Source: Massilia aquatica (GTDB lineage Bacteria; Pseudomonadota; Gammaproteobacteria; Burkholderiales; Burkholderiaceae_D). Taken from it: a stretch of DNA of 64,000 nucleotides. Location: the NCBI RefSeq assembly GCF_011682045.1, contig NZ_VVIW01000002.1:248001-312000 (forward strand), given 5' to 3'. Numbering within the stretch: the first letter of the stretch is position 1; the number at the start of each line of letters is the position of its first letter. The position numbers were made by a program, and so were the translations under genes. Under the pieces are notes generated by a model that had not been told where the DNA came from, ran no database searches, and saw only the letters and a list, made by a program, of their open reading frames with translations. This document shows, piece by piece, positions 7,799 to 17,166 of this stretch.

Positions 7799-8559
7799 CA
7801 GCCGATGACTTTGCCGTCCAGGTCGTGGCGCGTGATGACGCCGCCCTCGCCGATGGCGATCCAGCCGCCGCGCGGCGGTTCGGCATCGGGCTCCCAGTCG
7901 GGCAGCACGTAGCGGCGCTTGCCGCCGTGCTCGTGCAAGGCCGGGCGGTGCGTGTGGCCGTGGATCAGCACGTTCGTGCCGGTGGCGGCGAACAGCGCGT
8001 CGATCGCCTGCGGCGTGACATCCATGATGTCCATGGTCTTGGTGCTGTGCGCTTCCTTGCTGCCTTCGCGCAGGTTGGCGATGATCGCCTTGCGCTGCGC
8101 CAGCGGCATGGCCAGGAACTGCGCCTGCCAGGCCGGCTGGCGCACCTGCTGGCGAAATGCCATGTACTTGACGTCGTCGGTGCATTGGGCATCGCCATGC
8201 ACGACAACAATTTTCTGCCCGCCAATCTCGGCACTGTGCGGCTCGTCCAGCAATTGCATGCCGGCGGCGTCGGCAAAGGCCTGGCCCACTAAAAAGTCGC
8301 GGTTACCGGCGATCCAGTAGACCGGAATGCCGGCGTCGCTGACGGCGCGGATGCCTGCTGCGATGCGGTGGTGCAGGGGCGCGTCGAGATCGTCGTCGCC
8401 GGCCCAGTATTCGAACAGGTCGCCGAGGATATACAGTGCGCGCGCCGCCATCGCGCGTTCTTCCAGGAAAGCGAAGAAGGCATCCACGGTGCGCGCATGC
8501 GCTTCCTGCAGATGCAGGTCTGAAATAAACAGCGCGAGCGTTCGCGCAGGCAGGGTCAT
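7798..8559 (-). CDS. lpxH: UDP-2,3-diacylglucosamine diphosphatase
   Basis: A 253-residue metallophosphoesterase that cleaves UDP-2,3-diacylglucosamine to lipid X in lipid A synthesis, acting at the inner face of the cytoplasmic membrane. The metal-binding blocks of the family are all present in order: FISDLHL, GDLFEYW, GNRDFL, VHGD with CTDD, and HGHTHRP. The length is slightly above the E. coli enzyme. It lies in the same direction as ppiB and ppiA, 54 bases after ppiB, in an order common in Oxalobacteraceae. Confidence 0.95.
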   Translation of the reverse strand: MTLPARTLALFISDLHLQEAHARTVDAFFAFLEERAMAARALYILGDLFEYWAGDDDLDAPLHHRIAAGIRAVSDAGIPVYWIAGNRDFLVGQAFADAAGMQLLDEPHSAEIGGQKIVVVHGDAQCTDDVKYMAFRQQVRQPAWQAQFLAMPLAQRKAIIANLREGSKEAHSTKTMDIMDVTPQAIDALFAATGTNVLIHGHTHRPALHEHGGKRRYVLPDWEPDAEPPRGGWIAIGEGGVITRHDLDGKVIG

Positions 8560-8613
8560 TGGGCCGCTGCCGGTGGGGTTTGCTCGCGCATCATGCTTTT
8601 TGCTCTGCCTGGC

Positions 8614-9090
8614 TTAGATGACTTCGATTTTTTCGATGATCACTGGCTCGAGAGGCACGTCGCCGCTCTTGGTCTTGACCTTGCGGATCGCATCGACCAC
8701 TTCCTTGCCTTCGGTAACTTTGCCGAACACGGCGTAGCCGAAGCCGTCCTGGCCTGGATAGTCGAGGAAGCTGTTGTTCTTGACGTTGATGAAGAACTGC
8801 GCCGAGGCCGAATGCGGGGCCGAGGTGCGGGCCATCGCCAGGGTGTAGGTATCGTTCTTGAGGCCGTTGCTGGCTTCGTTTTCGACGGTCTGGTCGGCTG
8901 GCTTCTGGCGCATGTTCGGCTCCATGCCGCCGCCCTGGATCATGAAGTCGGCGATGACGCGGTGGAAAATGGTGTTGCTGTAATGGCCTTTGGCCACGTA
9001 ATCGAGGAAGTTGGCAACCGTTTTAGGCGCTTTTTCGGCGTCCAGCTCGGCGGTGATGTTGCCCATGTTGGTGGTGATGAGAATGGCCAT
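8614..9090 (-). CDS. ppiB: Cytoplasmic peptidyl-prolyl cis-trans isomerase B (cyclophilin)
   Basis: A 158-residue cyclophilin without a signal peptide. The prolyl isomerase core is visible: FHRVI.DFMIQGG, FFINVKNNSFLD and GYAVFGKV. It catalyses proline isomerisation during protein folding in the cytoplasm. It lies 63 bases after the related ppiA, an exported form of the same enzyme; the two probably arose by duplication and are co-transcribed with lpxH. Confidence 0.93.
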   Translation of the reverse strand: MAILITTNMGNITAELDAEKAPKTVANFLDYVAKGHYSNTIFHRVIADFMIQGGGMEPNMRQKPADQTVENEASNGLKNDTYTLAMARTSAPHSASAQFFINVKNNSFLDYPGQDGFGYAVFGKVTEGKEVVDAIRKVKTKSGDVPLEPVIIEKIEVI

Positions 9091-9153
9091 GTGTGATTCC
9101 TCTTGGTTGGGTGATTGGTTACGGCGCCGCTATTTTACGGCAACAGTGAAAAT

Positions 9154-9762
9154 TCAGGGCTTGACGATGGTGGCGGACTTGATGACGATCGGCGTGACCG
9201 GCACGTTCTGGTTGCCGCGCACGTCGTCGACCATGACGCCCTTGATCTTGTCGACCACTTCCTGGCCGGAAATGACCTTGCCGAACACGGTGTAGCCGAA
9301 GCCGTCGCGCCCCGGATAGTCGAGATTGGTATTTTCGGCGACGTTGATGAAAAATTGCGAGGTGGCCGAATTCGGATCTTGCGTGCGCGCCATGGCGATG
9401 GAGTAGGGCACGTTCAGCAAGCCGTTCTTGGCTTCGTTCTGGACCGGCTTGTTGGTGCGGCGCGGCAGCATTTTTTCATCCATGCCGCCGCCCTGGATCA
9501 TGAAGTCGTTAATCACGCGGTGGAAAATCAAGCCCTTGTAATGTCCGCTTTTAACGTATTGCAGAAAATTGGCGACGGTTTTCGGCGCTTTTTCCTGGTC
9601 GAGTTCGAGCACGATCTCGCCCATGGAGGTTTTCAGCGAGACCTGCGGCGTTTCGCTCGCCAGCACGGCGGTGCTGAGGGTGAGGCCGGCGAAGAGGGCG
9701 AGAAAGCGCGCCAGCAGGGGGCGGGAGGCAAAGGGCATGCGGAACAATAACGAATCTTGCAT
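9154..9762 (-). CDS. ppiA: Periplasmic peptidyl-prolyl cis-trans isomerase A (cyclophilin)
   Basis: A 202-residue cyclophilin. Residues 1-35 form a signal peptide with a hydrophobic core (LARFLALFAGLTLS) and a likely cleavage after AVLAS, so the enzyme works in the periplasm. The catalytic blocks FHRVINDFMIQGG and SQFFINV are intact. The start at 9762 has an AAGGA site at suitable spacing; a second Met eight residues later would also leave a signal peptide. It is the first gene of the ppiA-ppiB-lpxH run. Confidence 0.92.
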   Translation of the reverse strand: MQDSLLFRMPFASRPLLARFLALFAGLTLSTAVLASETPQVSLKTSMGEIVLELDQEKAPKTVANFLQYVKSGHYKGLIFHRVINDFMIQGGGMDEKMLPRRTNKPVQNEAKNGLLNVPYSIAMARTQDPNSATSQFFINVAENTNLDYPGRDGFGYTVFGKVISGQEVVDKIKGVMVDDVRGNQNVPVTPIVIKSATIVKP

Positions 9763-9869
9763 TTAGAATCCTTGACGTGAAGTGCTTGTTGTTATATGGA
9801 GGAGAGGCTGTCAAGCCTTTACCGCAAAAATAAACCTGATCCATATGCGGCCAGCCGGGATTTTAACAA

Positions 9870-9878
9870 TGCTATACT
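9870..9878 (+). promoter_or_regulatory. Extended -10 promoter element upstream of cysS
   Basis: TGCTATACT is an extended -10 (TGn plus TATACT) in the 273-bp gap between ppiA and cysS. No good -35 is at 16-18 bases, which is usual for extended -10 promoters. It would give a leader of about 150 bases before the cysS ATG. Confidence 0.45.
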
Positions 9879-10035
9879 TTGTACAGAACGTCCCATTCTA
9901 TCAAAGAAGAACAAGACAGAGGGCTCCGACGATCTCGATGCAAACCACGCCTGACCGGCGCGCGCCCACCGCGGCGATCGCGCCCGGTTGTCGTTTTGCC
10001 CGAGCGCGGCGCGCGCTGTAACGAGTAAGAATCTG

Positions 10036-11448
10036 ATGAGCCAATTAAAGATCTACAACACGCTTGCGCGTGAAAAGCAGGTATTCACCCCCATCGAGCC
10101 AGGTAAAGTCGGCATGTACGTGTGCGGGATGACCATCTACGACTACTGCCATATCGGCCATGCGCGCATGATGATGGCGTTCGACGTCATTTACCGCTGG
10201 CTCAAGGTGTCGGGCTACCAGGTCACCTACGTGCGCAACATCACCGACATCGAAGACAAGATCATCAAGCGCGCCGTCGAGAACGGCGAGTCGATTTTCT
10301 CGCTGACCTCGCGCTTCGAAAAGTACATGGACGAAGACACCGCCGCGCTCGGCATCCTGCCGCCCGACGTGGTGCCGCACGCGACCCAGTATGTGCCGCA
10401 GATGCTGTCGATCATCGCCCAGCTGGAACAGAAGGGCCTGGCCTACAAGTCCGAGGACGGCGACGTCAATTTTGCGGTGCGCAATTTCCCCGGCTACGGC
10501 AAGCTGTCCGGCAAGTCGCTGGACGACCTGCGCGCGGGCGAACGGGTCGACGTCAATACCGGCAAGCGCGATCCGCTCGACTTCGTGCTCTGGAAGGCCT
10601 CCAAGGAGTCCGAGCCGGACGAAGTCAAATGGGACTCGACCTGGGGCAGCGGCCGTCCGGGCTGGCATATCGAATGCTCGGCCATGTCGTGCGCAACGCT
10701 CGGCCAGCATTTCGACATCCACGGCGGCGGCGCCGACCTGCAGTTCCCGCACCACGAGAACGAGATCGCCCAGTCCGAAGGCGCGTTTGGCCATCCGATG
10801 GCCAATTACTGGGTCCACAACGGCTTCGTGCGCGTGGTCGACGAAGCGACCAAGGTCGCCGAGAAGATGTCCAAGTCGCTCAACAACTTCTTCACGATCC
10901 GCGACGTGCTCAAGCTGTACGATGCCGAGGTGATCCGCTTCTTCATCCTGCGCGGGCACTACCGCAGTCCGCTCAATTACGGCACCGATAACCTGGACGA
11001 CGCCAAGGCGGCGCTGACGCGCCTGTACACGGCCTTGTCGGGTATCGAACTCGGTCTTGAAGCAGTCGAGGTCGACTGGAACGAAGCCCACGCCATCCGC
11101 TTCCGCGAAGCGATGGACGACGACTTCAACACGCCGATCGCGGTTGCCGTGCTGTTCGATCTGGTCACGGAACTGAACAAAAGCAAGTCGCTCGCCCAGG
11201 CGCGCCAGTTCAAGGCGCTGGCCGCCGTGCTGGGCCTGCTCGAACGCGCTCCGCAAGCCTTCCTGCAAGGCGGCGTGGAAGAGGGCGCCATGATTGAGGC
11301 CGCCATCGTGGCCGCCATCGCGCGCCGCGGCGAAGCCAAGAAGGCGCGCAACTTCGCCGAATCCGACGCCATCCGCGCCGAGTTGCTGGCGGCCGGCATT
11401 GTCCTCGAAGACAAGCCGGACGGCACGACCAACTGGCGCCGTGCATGA
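10036..11448 (+). CDS. cysS: Cysteinyl-tRNA synthetase
   Basis: A 470-residue class I aminoacyl-tRNA synthetase that charges tRNA-Cys. The signature HIGH (residues 39-42) follows the zinc-binding Cys of the CGMTIYDY block. The other zinc ligands lie in WHIECSAMS and HHENEIAQ, and KMSKS is at 277-281. The start at 10036 is set by homology (MSQLKIYNT); an upstream in-frame ATG at 9988 would add 16 unrelated residues. The stop overlaps the next start as ATGA, so translation of the glycosylase gene is coupled. Confidence 0.97.
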   Translation: MSQLKIYNTLAREKQVFTPIEPGKVGMYVCGMTIYDYCHIGHARMMMAFDVIYRWLKVSGYQVTYVRNITDIEDKIIKRAVENGESIFSLTSRFEKYMDEDTAALGILPPDVVPHATQYVPQMLSIIAQLEQKGLAYKSEDGDVNFAVRNFPGYGKLSGKSLDDLRAGERVDVNTGKRDPLDFVLWKASKESEPDEVKWDSTWGSGRPGWHIECSAMSCATLGQHFDIHGGGADLQFPHHENEIAQSEGAFGHPMANYWVHNGFVRVVDEATKVAEKMSKSLNNFFTIRDVLKLYDAEVIRFFILRGHYRSPLNYGTDNLDDAKAALTRLYTALSGIELGLEAVEVDWNEAHAIRFREAMDDDFNTPIAVAVLFDLVTELNKSKSLAQARQFKALAAVLGLLERAPQAFLQGGVEEGAMIEAAIVAAIARRGEAKKARNFAESDAIRAELLAAGIVLEDKPDGTTNWRRA

Positions 11449-12107
11449 TGGCGCCAACCAAGGAACCGGCGGCGACCACCCCGCCGCCGCTGGATGTGCC
11501 CGCGTACTGGGAGCAGGCCAAGATCGAACTCATGAAGCGCGACCGCATCATGAAAAAACTGATCCCGCAGTTCGGCGACCTGCACCTGGTCGGCCACGGC
11601 GATCCGTTTACGACCCTGGCGCGTTCGGTGGTCGGCCAGCAGGTCACCACCAAGGCCGCTGACGCCGCCTGGAACAAGCTGTTGCTGGCGTGTCCCAAGA
11701 TCACGCCGGCCCAGGTCATCAAGGCTGGCGCCGAGCAACTGTCGGCCTGCGGCCTGTCCAAGCGCAAGACCGAATACATCCTCGACCTGGCCGACCATTT
11801 CAAGGCCAAGCGCGTGCACGCCAACCAGTGGGCCGACATGGATGACGAAGCCGTCATCGCCGAACTGGTGCAGATTCGCGGCATCGGACGCTGGACCGCC
11901 GAGATGTTCCTGATATTTAATCTGCTGCGGCCGAATGTCTTGCCGCTCGACGATCCAGGTTTGATCCAGGGCATCAGCCAGAACTACTTTTCCGGCGAAC
12001 CTGTATCCCGTAGCGATGCGCGCGAGGTCTCGGCCAATTGGGAACCGTGGAGAACGGTCGCTACGTGGTATTTGTGGCGTAGCCTCGATCCGGTTCCGGT
12101 AGAATAG
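11445..12107 (+). CDS. DNA-3-methyladenine glycosylase II (HhH-GPD family)
   Basis: A 220-residue base-excision repair enzyme of the helix-hairpin-helix GPD family, removing alkylated purines such as 3-methyladenine. The hairpin is in [13 protein letters not shown], and the catalytic Asp is most likely Asp170 in PLDDPGL. It lacks the N-terminal domain of E. coli AlkA, matching the short bacterial form. Its ATG overlaps the cysS stop by 4 bases, and accA follows after 57 bases. The cysS-glycosylase-accA order is common in this family of bacteria. Confidence 0.92.
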   Translation: MMAPTKEPAATTPPPLDVPAYWEQAKIELMKRDRIMKKLIPQFGDLHLVGHGDPFTTLARSVVGQQVTTKAADAAWNKLLLACPKITPAQVIKAGAEQLSACGLSKRKTEYILDLADHFKAKRVHANQWADMDDEAVIAELVQIRGIGRWTAEMFLIFNLLRPNVLPLDDPGLIQGISQNYFSGEPVSRSDAREVSANWEPWRTVATWYLWRSLDPVPVE

Positions 12108-12164
12108 CGCCTGTAGCGGCCGTGCGGTGGGGTATGCTGCGGCCAGAATTTACCCGGAGGTACA

Positions 12165-13142
12165 ATGATTAAAACAACTTTCCTCAATTTTGAGCAGCCA
12201 ATTGCAGAGCTCGATTCCAAAATTGAAGAGCTGCGCTTCGTCCAGGACGATTCGGCTGTCGACATCTCCGAAGAAATCGACCGCCTGGCCAAGAAGAGCC
12301 AGCAACTGACCAAAGATATTTACGCCAAGCTCACGCCATGGCAGGTGTCGCAGATTGCGCGCCATCCACAACGTCCGTACACCATGGACTACGTGAACGA
12401 AATCTTTACCGACTTCCACGAACTGCACGGCGACCGCTCCTACGCGGACGACCTGTCGATCGTCGGCGGCCTGGCCCGCTTCAACGGCCAGTCGTGCATG
12501 GTCATCGGCCACCAGAAGGGGCGCGACACCAAAGAGCGCGCCCTGCGCAACTTCGGCATGCCCAAGCCGGAAGGCTACCGCAAGGCCATGCGCCTGATGA
12601 AGCTGGCCGAAAAATTCGGCCTGCCGATCTTCACCTTCGTCGACACGCCCGGTGCGTTCCCCGGCATCGACGCCGAAGAGCGCGGCCAGTCCGAAGCCAT
12701 CGGCCACAACCTGTACGTCATGGCCGAGCTGAAAGTACCGCTGATCGCCACCATCATCGGCGAAGGCGGCTCCGGCGGCGCGCTGGCCATTGCCGTGGGG
12801 GATGCTGTTCTCATGCTCCAGTACGCGACCTACTCGGTGATCTCGCCCGAAGGCTGCGCCTCGATCCTCTGGAAGACATCCGAGCGCGCCTCCGACGCCG
12901 CCGATGCGCTGGGCCTGACCGCGCACCGCCTCAAGGCCATGGGCCTGATCGACAAGATCATCAACGAGCCGCTGGGCGGCGCCCACCGCGATCCGAAGAA
13001 CATGGCCGTCATGCTCAAGCGCGCGCTGGCCGACACCCTGCGCCAGTTCCAGGGCATGAAAACCAAAGACCTGCTCGAAGCGCGTCACAACAAGTTGATG
13101 AGCTACGGCAAATTCAAAGAAACGACCCCGGCCGAAGAGTGA
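12165..13142 (+). CDS. accA: Acetyl-CoA carboxylase carboxyltransferase subunit alpha
   Basis: A 325-residue alpha subunit of the carboxyltransferase half of acetyl-CoA carboxylase, which with AccD moves the carboxyl group from biotin to acetyl-CoA to make malonyl-CoA. The crotonase-like core is visible: [18 protein letters not shown] and [12 protein letters not shown] strong GGAGG site stands 6 bases before the ATG. Its stop overlaps the tilS start (GTGA), implying translational coupling. Confidence 0.97.
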   Translation: MIKTTFLNFEQPIAELDSKIEELRFVQDDSAVDISEEIDRLAKKSQQLTKDIYAKLTPWQVSQIARHPQRPYTMDYVNEIFTDFHELHGDRSYADDLSIVGGLARFNGQSCMVIGHQKGRDTKERALRNFGMPKPEGYRKAMRLMKLAEKFGLPIFTFVDTPGAFPGIDAEERGQSEAIGHNLYVMAELKVPLIATIIGEGGSGGALAIAVGDAVLMLQYATYSVISPEGCASILWKTSERASDAADALGLTAHRLKAMGLIDKIINEPLGGAHRDPKNMAVMLKRALADTLRQFQGMKTKDLLEARHNKLMSYGKFKETTPAEE

Positions 13143-14548
13143 ACCAGACCACCAACGCAGCGCTTGCAGCGCAGTTTGCGCAGGCGCTTGACGCGTTGCG
13201 TGGACAAGGCGACCGTCCCTCCGTGGCGATCGCCTACAGCGGCGGGCTCGATTCCTCGGCCCTGCTGCACCTGGCGGCGCAGTACGCGTCGGCCAACGAT
13301 GTTCCCCTGTTTGCCTTCCACATCCACCACGGCATCAGCCCCAACGCCGATGCCTGGCTGGCGCATTGCGAAGCGGCCTGCGCGGCGCTCGGCGTGACCT
13401 TCGCCGCGCGCCGCGTGGTGCTGCAAAAATCCAGGTCCGGCGTGGAAGCGGCCGCCCGCAAGCTGCGCTACGCGGCCCTGGGCGACATGTGCCGCGAACA
13501 TGGCGTGCGCCTGATGCTGACCGCCCACCATCTCGACGACCAGGCCGAAACCGTACTGCTGCAACTGCTGCGCGGCTCCGGCACGGCGGGTTTATCGGGC
13601 ATGGACGCGGCCAACGCCGCCCCCGAACTGCTGGGCAACCCGGACCTGGTGATGGCGCGCCCCTTGCTGCCGGTCTCGCGCCAGCAGCTCGAAGCGTATG
13701 TCGCCGCCTATGCGCTTGCCTGGGTCGAAGACGAATCGAACACCCACCCGCGCTACGCCCGCAACGCCTTGCGCCATCAGGTGATGCCGGCGCTGGCCAC
13801 GGCCTTTCCGGGCTACCAGGAGCGTTTTGCCCGCAGCGCCGCGCACGCGCAGTCGGCCCAGCGCCTTTTGAACGAACTGGCCGTGCAAGACCTGGCAGGC
13901 TGCCTGGTCGACGACTGCATCGATGTCGCCAAGCTGCGCGCAATGAGCCTGGACCGCGCCTACAACATGCTGCGCTACTGGTTCGGCCTGCGCGCGCTGC
14001 GCATGCCCTCGACCGCGTGGCTGACCGAAATGGTGACCCAGCTGGTCGAAGCGCGCCACGACGCGCAGCTGCTGGTGACGCACCCCGACTGCCACGTCCG
14101 GCGCCACCGCGACCGTTTGTACATCACGCCCAAGCTGGCCGACCTGGCCGGCCAGCGCGATCCCGACGACGAAGGTGTGTTTGTCAAGGAAGGCGAGCGC
14201 TTCACCTGGAACGGCGAAGCGAGCATGGCGTTCCCGGCCTACGGCGGTGTACTGCATTTCGAGCAGGCGGAGCAGGGCTTCGACAGCGCCTGGCTGCGCG
14301 CGCAAGCCTTGCAGATCGACTTCCGCAAGGGTGGCGAGCGCTTGAAACCGGCGGCCAACCGCCCCACGCGCCCGCTCAAATACCACTACCAGGCCTGCAA
14401 CGTGCCCGCCTGGGAGCGCGAGCGCCTGCCGGTCGTGAGCAGCGGCAAGGATCTGCTGTTCGCTGCGGGGATCGGCATGGATTGCCATCACTTCGGGGAC
14501 GCTTCCGCCCCCTTGATCCGCCTGCGCTGGGAAGCGCGCAACGCCTGA
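13139..14548 (+). CDS. tilS: tRNA(Ile)-lysidine synthase
   Basis: A 469-residue enzyme that adds lysine to C34 of the AUA-reading tRNA-Ile, so that it pairs with AUA and not AUG. The PP-loop ATP site SGGLDSS is at residues 34-40. The central TilS domain and a C-terminal domain ([10 protein letters not shown]) follow. Homology places the start next to the PP-loop, and a GTG at 13139 that overlaps the accA stop is the best choice although its ribosome site is weak. The reading frame stays open far upstream inside accA; that part is not coding. Confidence 0.95.
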   Translation: MNQTTNAALAAQFAQALDALRGQGDRPSVAIAYSGGLDSSALLHLAAQYASANDVPLFAFHIHHGISPNADAWLAHCEAACAALGVTFAARRVVLQKSRSGVEAAARKLRYAALGDMCREHGVRLMLTAHHLDDQAETVLLQLLRGSGTAGLSGMDAANAAPELLGNPDLVMARPLLPVSRQQLEAYVAAYALAWVEDESNTHPRYARNALRHQVMPALATAFPGYQERFARSAAHAQSAQRLLNELAVQDLAGCLVDDCIDVAKLRAMSLDRAYNMLRYWFGLRALRMPSTAWLTEMVTQLVEARHDAQLLVTHPDCHVRRHRDRLYITPKLADLAGQRDPDDEGVFVKEGERFTWNGEASMAFPAYGGVLHFEQAEQGFDSAWLRAQALQIDFRKGGERLKPAANRPTRPLKYHYQACNVPAWERERLPVVSSGKDLLFAAGIGMDCHHFGDASAPLIRLRWEARNA

Positions 14549-14561
14549 TAACTATGCGAAA

Positions 14562-14587
14562 ACGTTATTTCTATATACCAATAACGT
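14562..14587. repeat. Inverted repeat upstream of lysC
   Basis: Arms ACGTTATT and AATAACGT are separated by 10 bases, in an AT-rich stretch 13 bases after tilS and about 95 bases before lysC. No T run follows, so it is not a standard terminator. It could be an operator or a 3'-end stem. Confidence 0.4.
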
Positions 14588-14681
14588 ATAAATTTGTCCA
14601 CAGGCTGCCTTGTTTTTTTGCACCGCAGCATGTAGAGTAAAGCCCTCCTTTTTCATTTAACCGAGCGGAAACTTCACTCTT

Positions 14682-15929
14682 ATGGCTTTAATCGTCCACA
14701 AATATGGCGGAACGTCGATGGGCTCGACCGACCGCATCAAGAACGTAGCGGCACGCGTCGCCAAGTGGCATGACGCGGGGCACCAGATCATTGTTGTGCC
14801 GTCGGCGATGTCGGGCGAAACCAATCGCCTGATCGGCCTGGCCAAACAACTGATGGAACAGCCTGATCCGCGCGAGCTGGACATGATTGCCGCCACCGGT
14901 GAACAGGTTTCCGTGGGCTTGCTGGCGATGGCCTTGCTGGCGATCGGCAAGCCGGCTGTCTCGTACGCCGGCTGGCAAGTGGCGATCAAGACCGACTCGG
15001 CCTTTACCAAGGCGCGCATCGAGTCGATCGACGACACCAAGGTCAAGGCCGACCTTGCCGCCGGCAAAATCGTGATCATCACCGGTTTCCAGGGCGTGGA
15101 CGCGAACGGCAACATTGCCACCCTCGGCCGCGGCGGTTCGGATACCTCGGCCGTGGCGATCGCGGCGGCGATGAAGGCCGAAGAATGCCTGATCTACACC
15201 GACGTTGACGGCGTGTACACGACCGATCCGCGCGTGGTGTCGGAAGCGCGGCGCCTGAACACGATTACGTTTGAAGAAATGCTGGAGCTCGCTTCGCTCG
15301 GCTCGAAAGTGCTGCAGAGCCGCTCCGTCGAATTTGCGGGCAATTACCGCGTGCCAACGCGCGTCCTGTCGTCGCTGACCGATCCCCTGATGCCGCTCGA
15401 AGAAGAAGCCAACTCGGGCACCCTGATTTCCTTTGAGGAAGATACAAATATGGAACAAGCCGTCATTTCCGGCATCGCCTTCAACCGCGATGAGGCCAAA
15501 ATCACCGTCCTGGGCGTGCCGGACAAGCCGGGTGTGGCGTATCACATCCTGGGACCGGTGGCAGACGCCAACATCGAAGTCGACATGATCATCCAGAACC
15601 AGTCGGTTGAAGGCAAGACCGACTTCACCTTCACGGTCACGCGCGGCGAGTACGCCAAGGCGATGGGCGTGCTCGAAGGCGTCAAGGGCGAGATCGGCGC
15701 GGCCAATATTGTGGGCGACGCCAAGGTCTCGAAAGTATCGGTCGTGGGCGTGGGCATGCGCAGCCACGTGGGCGTGGCCTCGCAGATGTTCCGCACCTTG
15801 TCGGAAGAGGGCATCAACATCCTGATGATCTCGACCTCGGAGATCAAGATCTCGGTGCTGATCGACGAAAAGTACATGGAACTGGCCGTGCGCGCCCTGC
15901 ACAAGGCCTTCGATTTGGAAAAAGAATAA
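14682..15929 (+). CDS. lysC: Aspartate kinase
   Basis: A 415-residue aspartokinase that phosphorylates aspartate, the first step toward lysine, threonine, methionine and diaminopimelate. The N-terminal kinase part has KYGGTSMG at residues 5-12 and GRGGSDTSAVA; two ACT domains follow from about residue 265 (ITVLGVPDKPG and VSVVGVGMRSH) and should give feedback control by end products. The upstream region has no visible lysine riboswitch. The family in these bacteria is usually the monofunctional LysC type. Confidence 0.96.
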   Translation: MALIVHKYGGTSMGSTDRIKNVAARVAKWHDAGHQIIVVPSAMSGETNRLIGLAKQLMEQPDPRELDMIAATGEQVSVGLLAMALLAIGKPAVSYAGWQVAIKTDSAFTKARIESIDDTKVKADLAAGKIVIITGFQGVDANGNIATLGRGGSDTSAVAIAAAMKAEECLIYTDVDGVYTTDPRVVSEARRLNTITFEEMLELASLGSKVLQSRSVEFAGNYRVPTRVLSSLTDPLMPLEEEANSGTLISFEEDTNMEQAVISGIAFNRDEAKITVLGVPDKPGVAYHILGPVADANIEVDMIIQNQSVEGKTDFTFTVTRGEYAKAMGVLEGVKGEIGAANIVGDAKVSKVSVVGVGMRSHVGVASQMFRTLSEEGINILMISTSEIKISVLIDEKYMELAVRALHKAFDLEKE

Positions 15930-15955
15930 TATTTCCGGAAAATGGGCGCGGATCA

Positions 15956-15984
15956 TTGCAAAATCCACGCCCAGCCGGTATGAT
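15956..15984 (+). promoter_or_regulatory. Sigma70 promoter of the first tRNA-Ser gene
   Basis: TTGCAA and TATGAT are separated by 17 bases and end 37 bases before the tRNA. The -10 region is part of a 22-mer repeated in front of the second tRNA copy. Confidence 0.65.
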
Positions 15985-16113
15985 CTTGGTCTTCTGATCT
16001 GGTGAAACTACTGGGCGGAATGGAGATGTGGCCGAGTGGCCGAAGGCACGTCCCTGCTAAGGACGCATATGGGGTAACCTGTATCGTGAGTTCGAATCTC
16101 ACCATCTCCGCCA
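15975..16113 (+). repeat. Tandem duplication unit 1 (promoter segment plus tRNA-Ser)
   Basis: A 22-base segment (15975-15996, starting CCGGTATGATCTT) and the 92-base tRNA are repeated at 16268-16289 and 16317-16408. The sequences between the promoter segment and the tRNA, and after each tRNA, differ, so the duplication is not recent or was trimmed. Confidence 0.8.
16022..16113 (+). tRNA. tRNA-Ser (anticodon GCU), copy 1
   Basis: A 92-base class II tRNA. The acceptor stem GGAGATG pairs with CATCTCC, followed by discriminator G and an encoded CCA. The D arm starts GGCCGAGTGGCC, the anticodon loop reads CTGCTAA with anticodon GCU (reads AGC/AGU), a long variable arm follows, and the T arm contains GTTCGAATC. 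Confidence 0.97.
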
Positions 16114-16146
16114 GAATCCTGTCCAGGTTGTGCCTGGACTGACAAG

Positions 16147-16183
16147 AAACCCGCAGTTCTCTTTACGAGGCTGCGGGTTTTTT
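16147..16183 (+). terminator. Rho-independent terminator after tRNA-Ser copy 1
   Basis: A stem AAACCCGCAG/CTGCGGGTTT with a loop of about 14 bases runs into a T tract (16178-16183). Confidence 0.85.
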
Positions 16184-16267
16184 GCATTTGTTGGCCGGTT
16201 TACAGAGAGAAAAGAGCAAATTTTTCGCTGCGGAGGGCGCTGCGGCCCTGTTCGGCGCTGCGGGAAT

Positions 16268-16408
16268 CCGGTATGATCTTGGTCTTCTGGCTTAGCAAGA
16301 CTGTGTAGGCCAGAATGGAGATGTGGCCGAGTGGCCGAAGGCACGTCCCTGCTAAGGACGCATATGGGGTAACCTGTATCGTGAGTTCGAATCTCACCAT
16401 CTCCGCCA
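16268..16408 (+). repeat. Tandem duplication unit 2 (promoter segment plus tRNA-Ser)
   Basis: The 22-base promoter segment recurs at 16268-16289 with TATGAT at 16272-16277, but the -35 region (near 16249) is weaker than in unit 1. The tRNA part is identical to copy 1. Confidence 0.8.
16317..16408 (+). tRNA. tRNA-Ser (anticodon GCU), copy 2
   Basis: It is identical base for base to the copy at 16022-16113, including the encoded CCA and the long variable arm. Confidence 0.97.
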
Positions 16409-16416
16409 GTATTCCT

Positions 16417-16440
16417 AAAACCCGCTTCGGCGGGTTTTTT
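16417..16440 (+). terminator. Rho-independent terminator after tRNA-Ser copy 2
   Basis: AAACCCGC-TTCG-GCGGGTTTTTT is a compact stem with a stable TTCG tetraloop and a six-T tail. Confidence 0.9.
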
Positions 16441-16639
16441 CATTTCCGCTTTGATTCGCTCAAAGCTGATTCGCTGTTGGTGAAATCACAATAAATAAAT
16501 TTTTTCGTCAAGTGAACATTTTTTGAAGAGCCGGTGTCTATATGTAACAGGACGGAAGAATTCAAGGGCAACGAAGCCTGAGAATCGCCGACCTGTTGTC
16601 ATCAACTCACTTTACTCACCTTTATGGGACTACTTTCAA

Positions 16640-17128
16640 ATGCGCAAACTTCACACCGTTTTGTTCTGCTGCCTGCTTATCTTCTTCGCGCTCTACCTTC
16701 GTGGCGGCCAAGGGAATTTTTTTCGAGAAACGATAACTTACGCCTTGGGTTTTGAATGGAGGGCCGCGCTTGAACACCTGTTGGCAGCGTTTGCCGTACC
16801 AACGCTATGCGGTATCTTGTTGAGTATCGATTGTCGAGCCGGAAATCGGCAAATTGCGCGCGTTCCAGCAGGATGGACTAACCGTGTTTTATCGTGGATG
16901 AGCAACTCGGGCGTACCGGGGGTAGTACTGGTCTTCGCCTTCGCCTATTTCGCACTACAATTTCGGTGCGAATGGGACCAGGCTTTCCGTTCTCTCAACG
17001 GCGCTGCTGCACGCGGGTATCTCCAGTTGTTGCAAATCGGAGCCGATGGCCTGGGGTGCTGGTTCGCTTACCTGTACAGTTCCTCGATTTTTAGTGGAAC
17101 AGTCACCGCACGCGCTGTCACGCAATGA
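16640..17128 (+). CDS. Small membrane protein of unknown function
   Basis: A 162-residue protein I do not recognise. It has a hydrophobic N-terminal helix (LFCCLLIFFALYL), a second around LLAAFAVPTLCGILL, a third around VVLVFAFAYFAL and a weaker one near the C-terminus (GCWFAYLYSSS). The start at 16640 begins the first helix cleanly; the frame is open for 39 codons upstream, but those residues look unrelated. No clear ribosome site is seen. Its base composition is more AT-rich than its neighbours, as is the 200-base gap before it, hinting at acquired DNA downstream of the tRNA genes. Confidence 0.5.
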   Translation: MRKLHTVLFCCLLIFFALYLRGGQGNFFRETITYALGFEWRAALEHLLAAFAVPTLCGILLSIDCRAGNRQIARVPAGWTNRVLSWMSNSGVPGVVLVFAFAYFALQFRCEWDQAFRSLNGAAARGYLQLLQIGADGLGCWFAYLYSSSIFSGTVTARAVTQ

Positions 17129-17166
17129 CCGTACGAGCCCCGGGCCTTGGCCGGGCTCGGGGTTCG

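Noticed and set aside
9938-10021. 27-codon frame upstream of cysS that could be a leader peptide
   Set aside because: It has a single Cys, no well-placed ribosome site and no attenuator-like hairpins that I can see, so regulation by this peptide is not supported.
14549-14681. Lysine riboswitch in front of lysC
   Set aside because: The gap is only 133 bases and lacks the conserved multi-helix pattern; only a simple inverted repeat is present.
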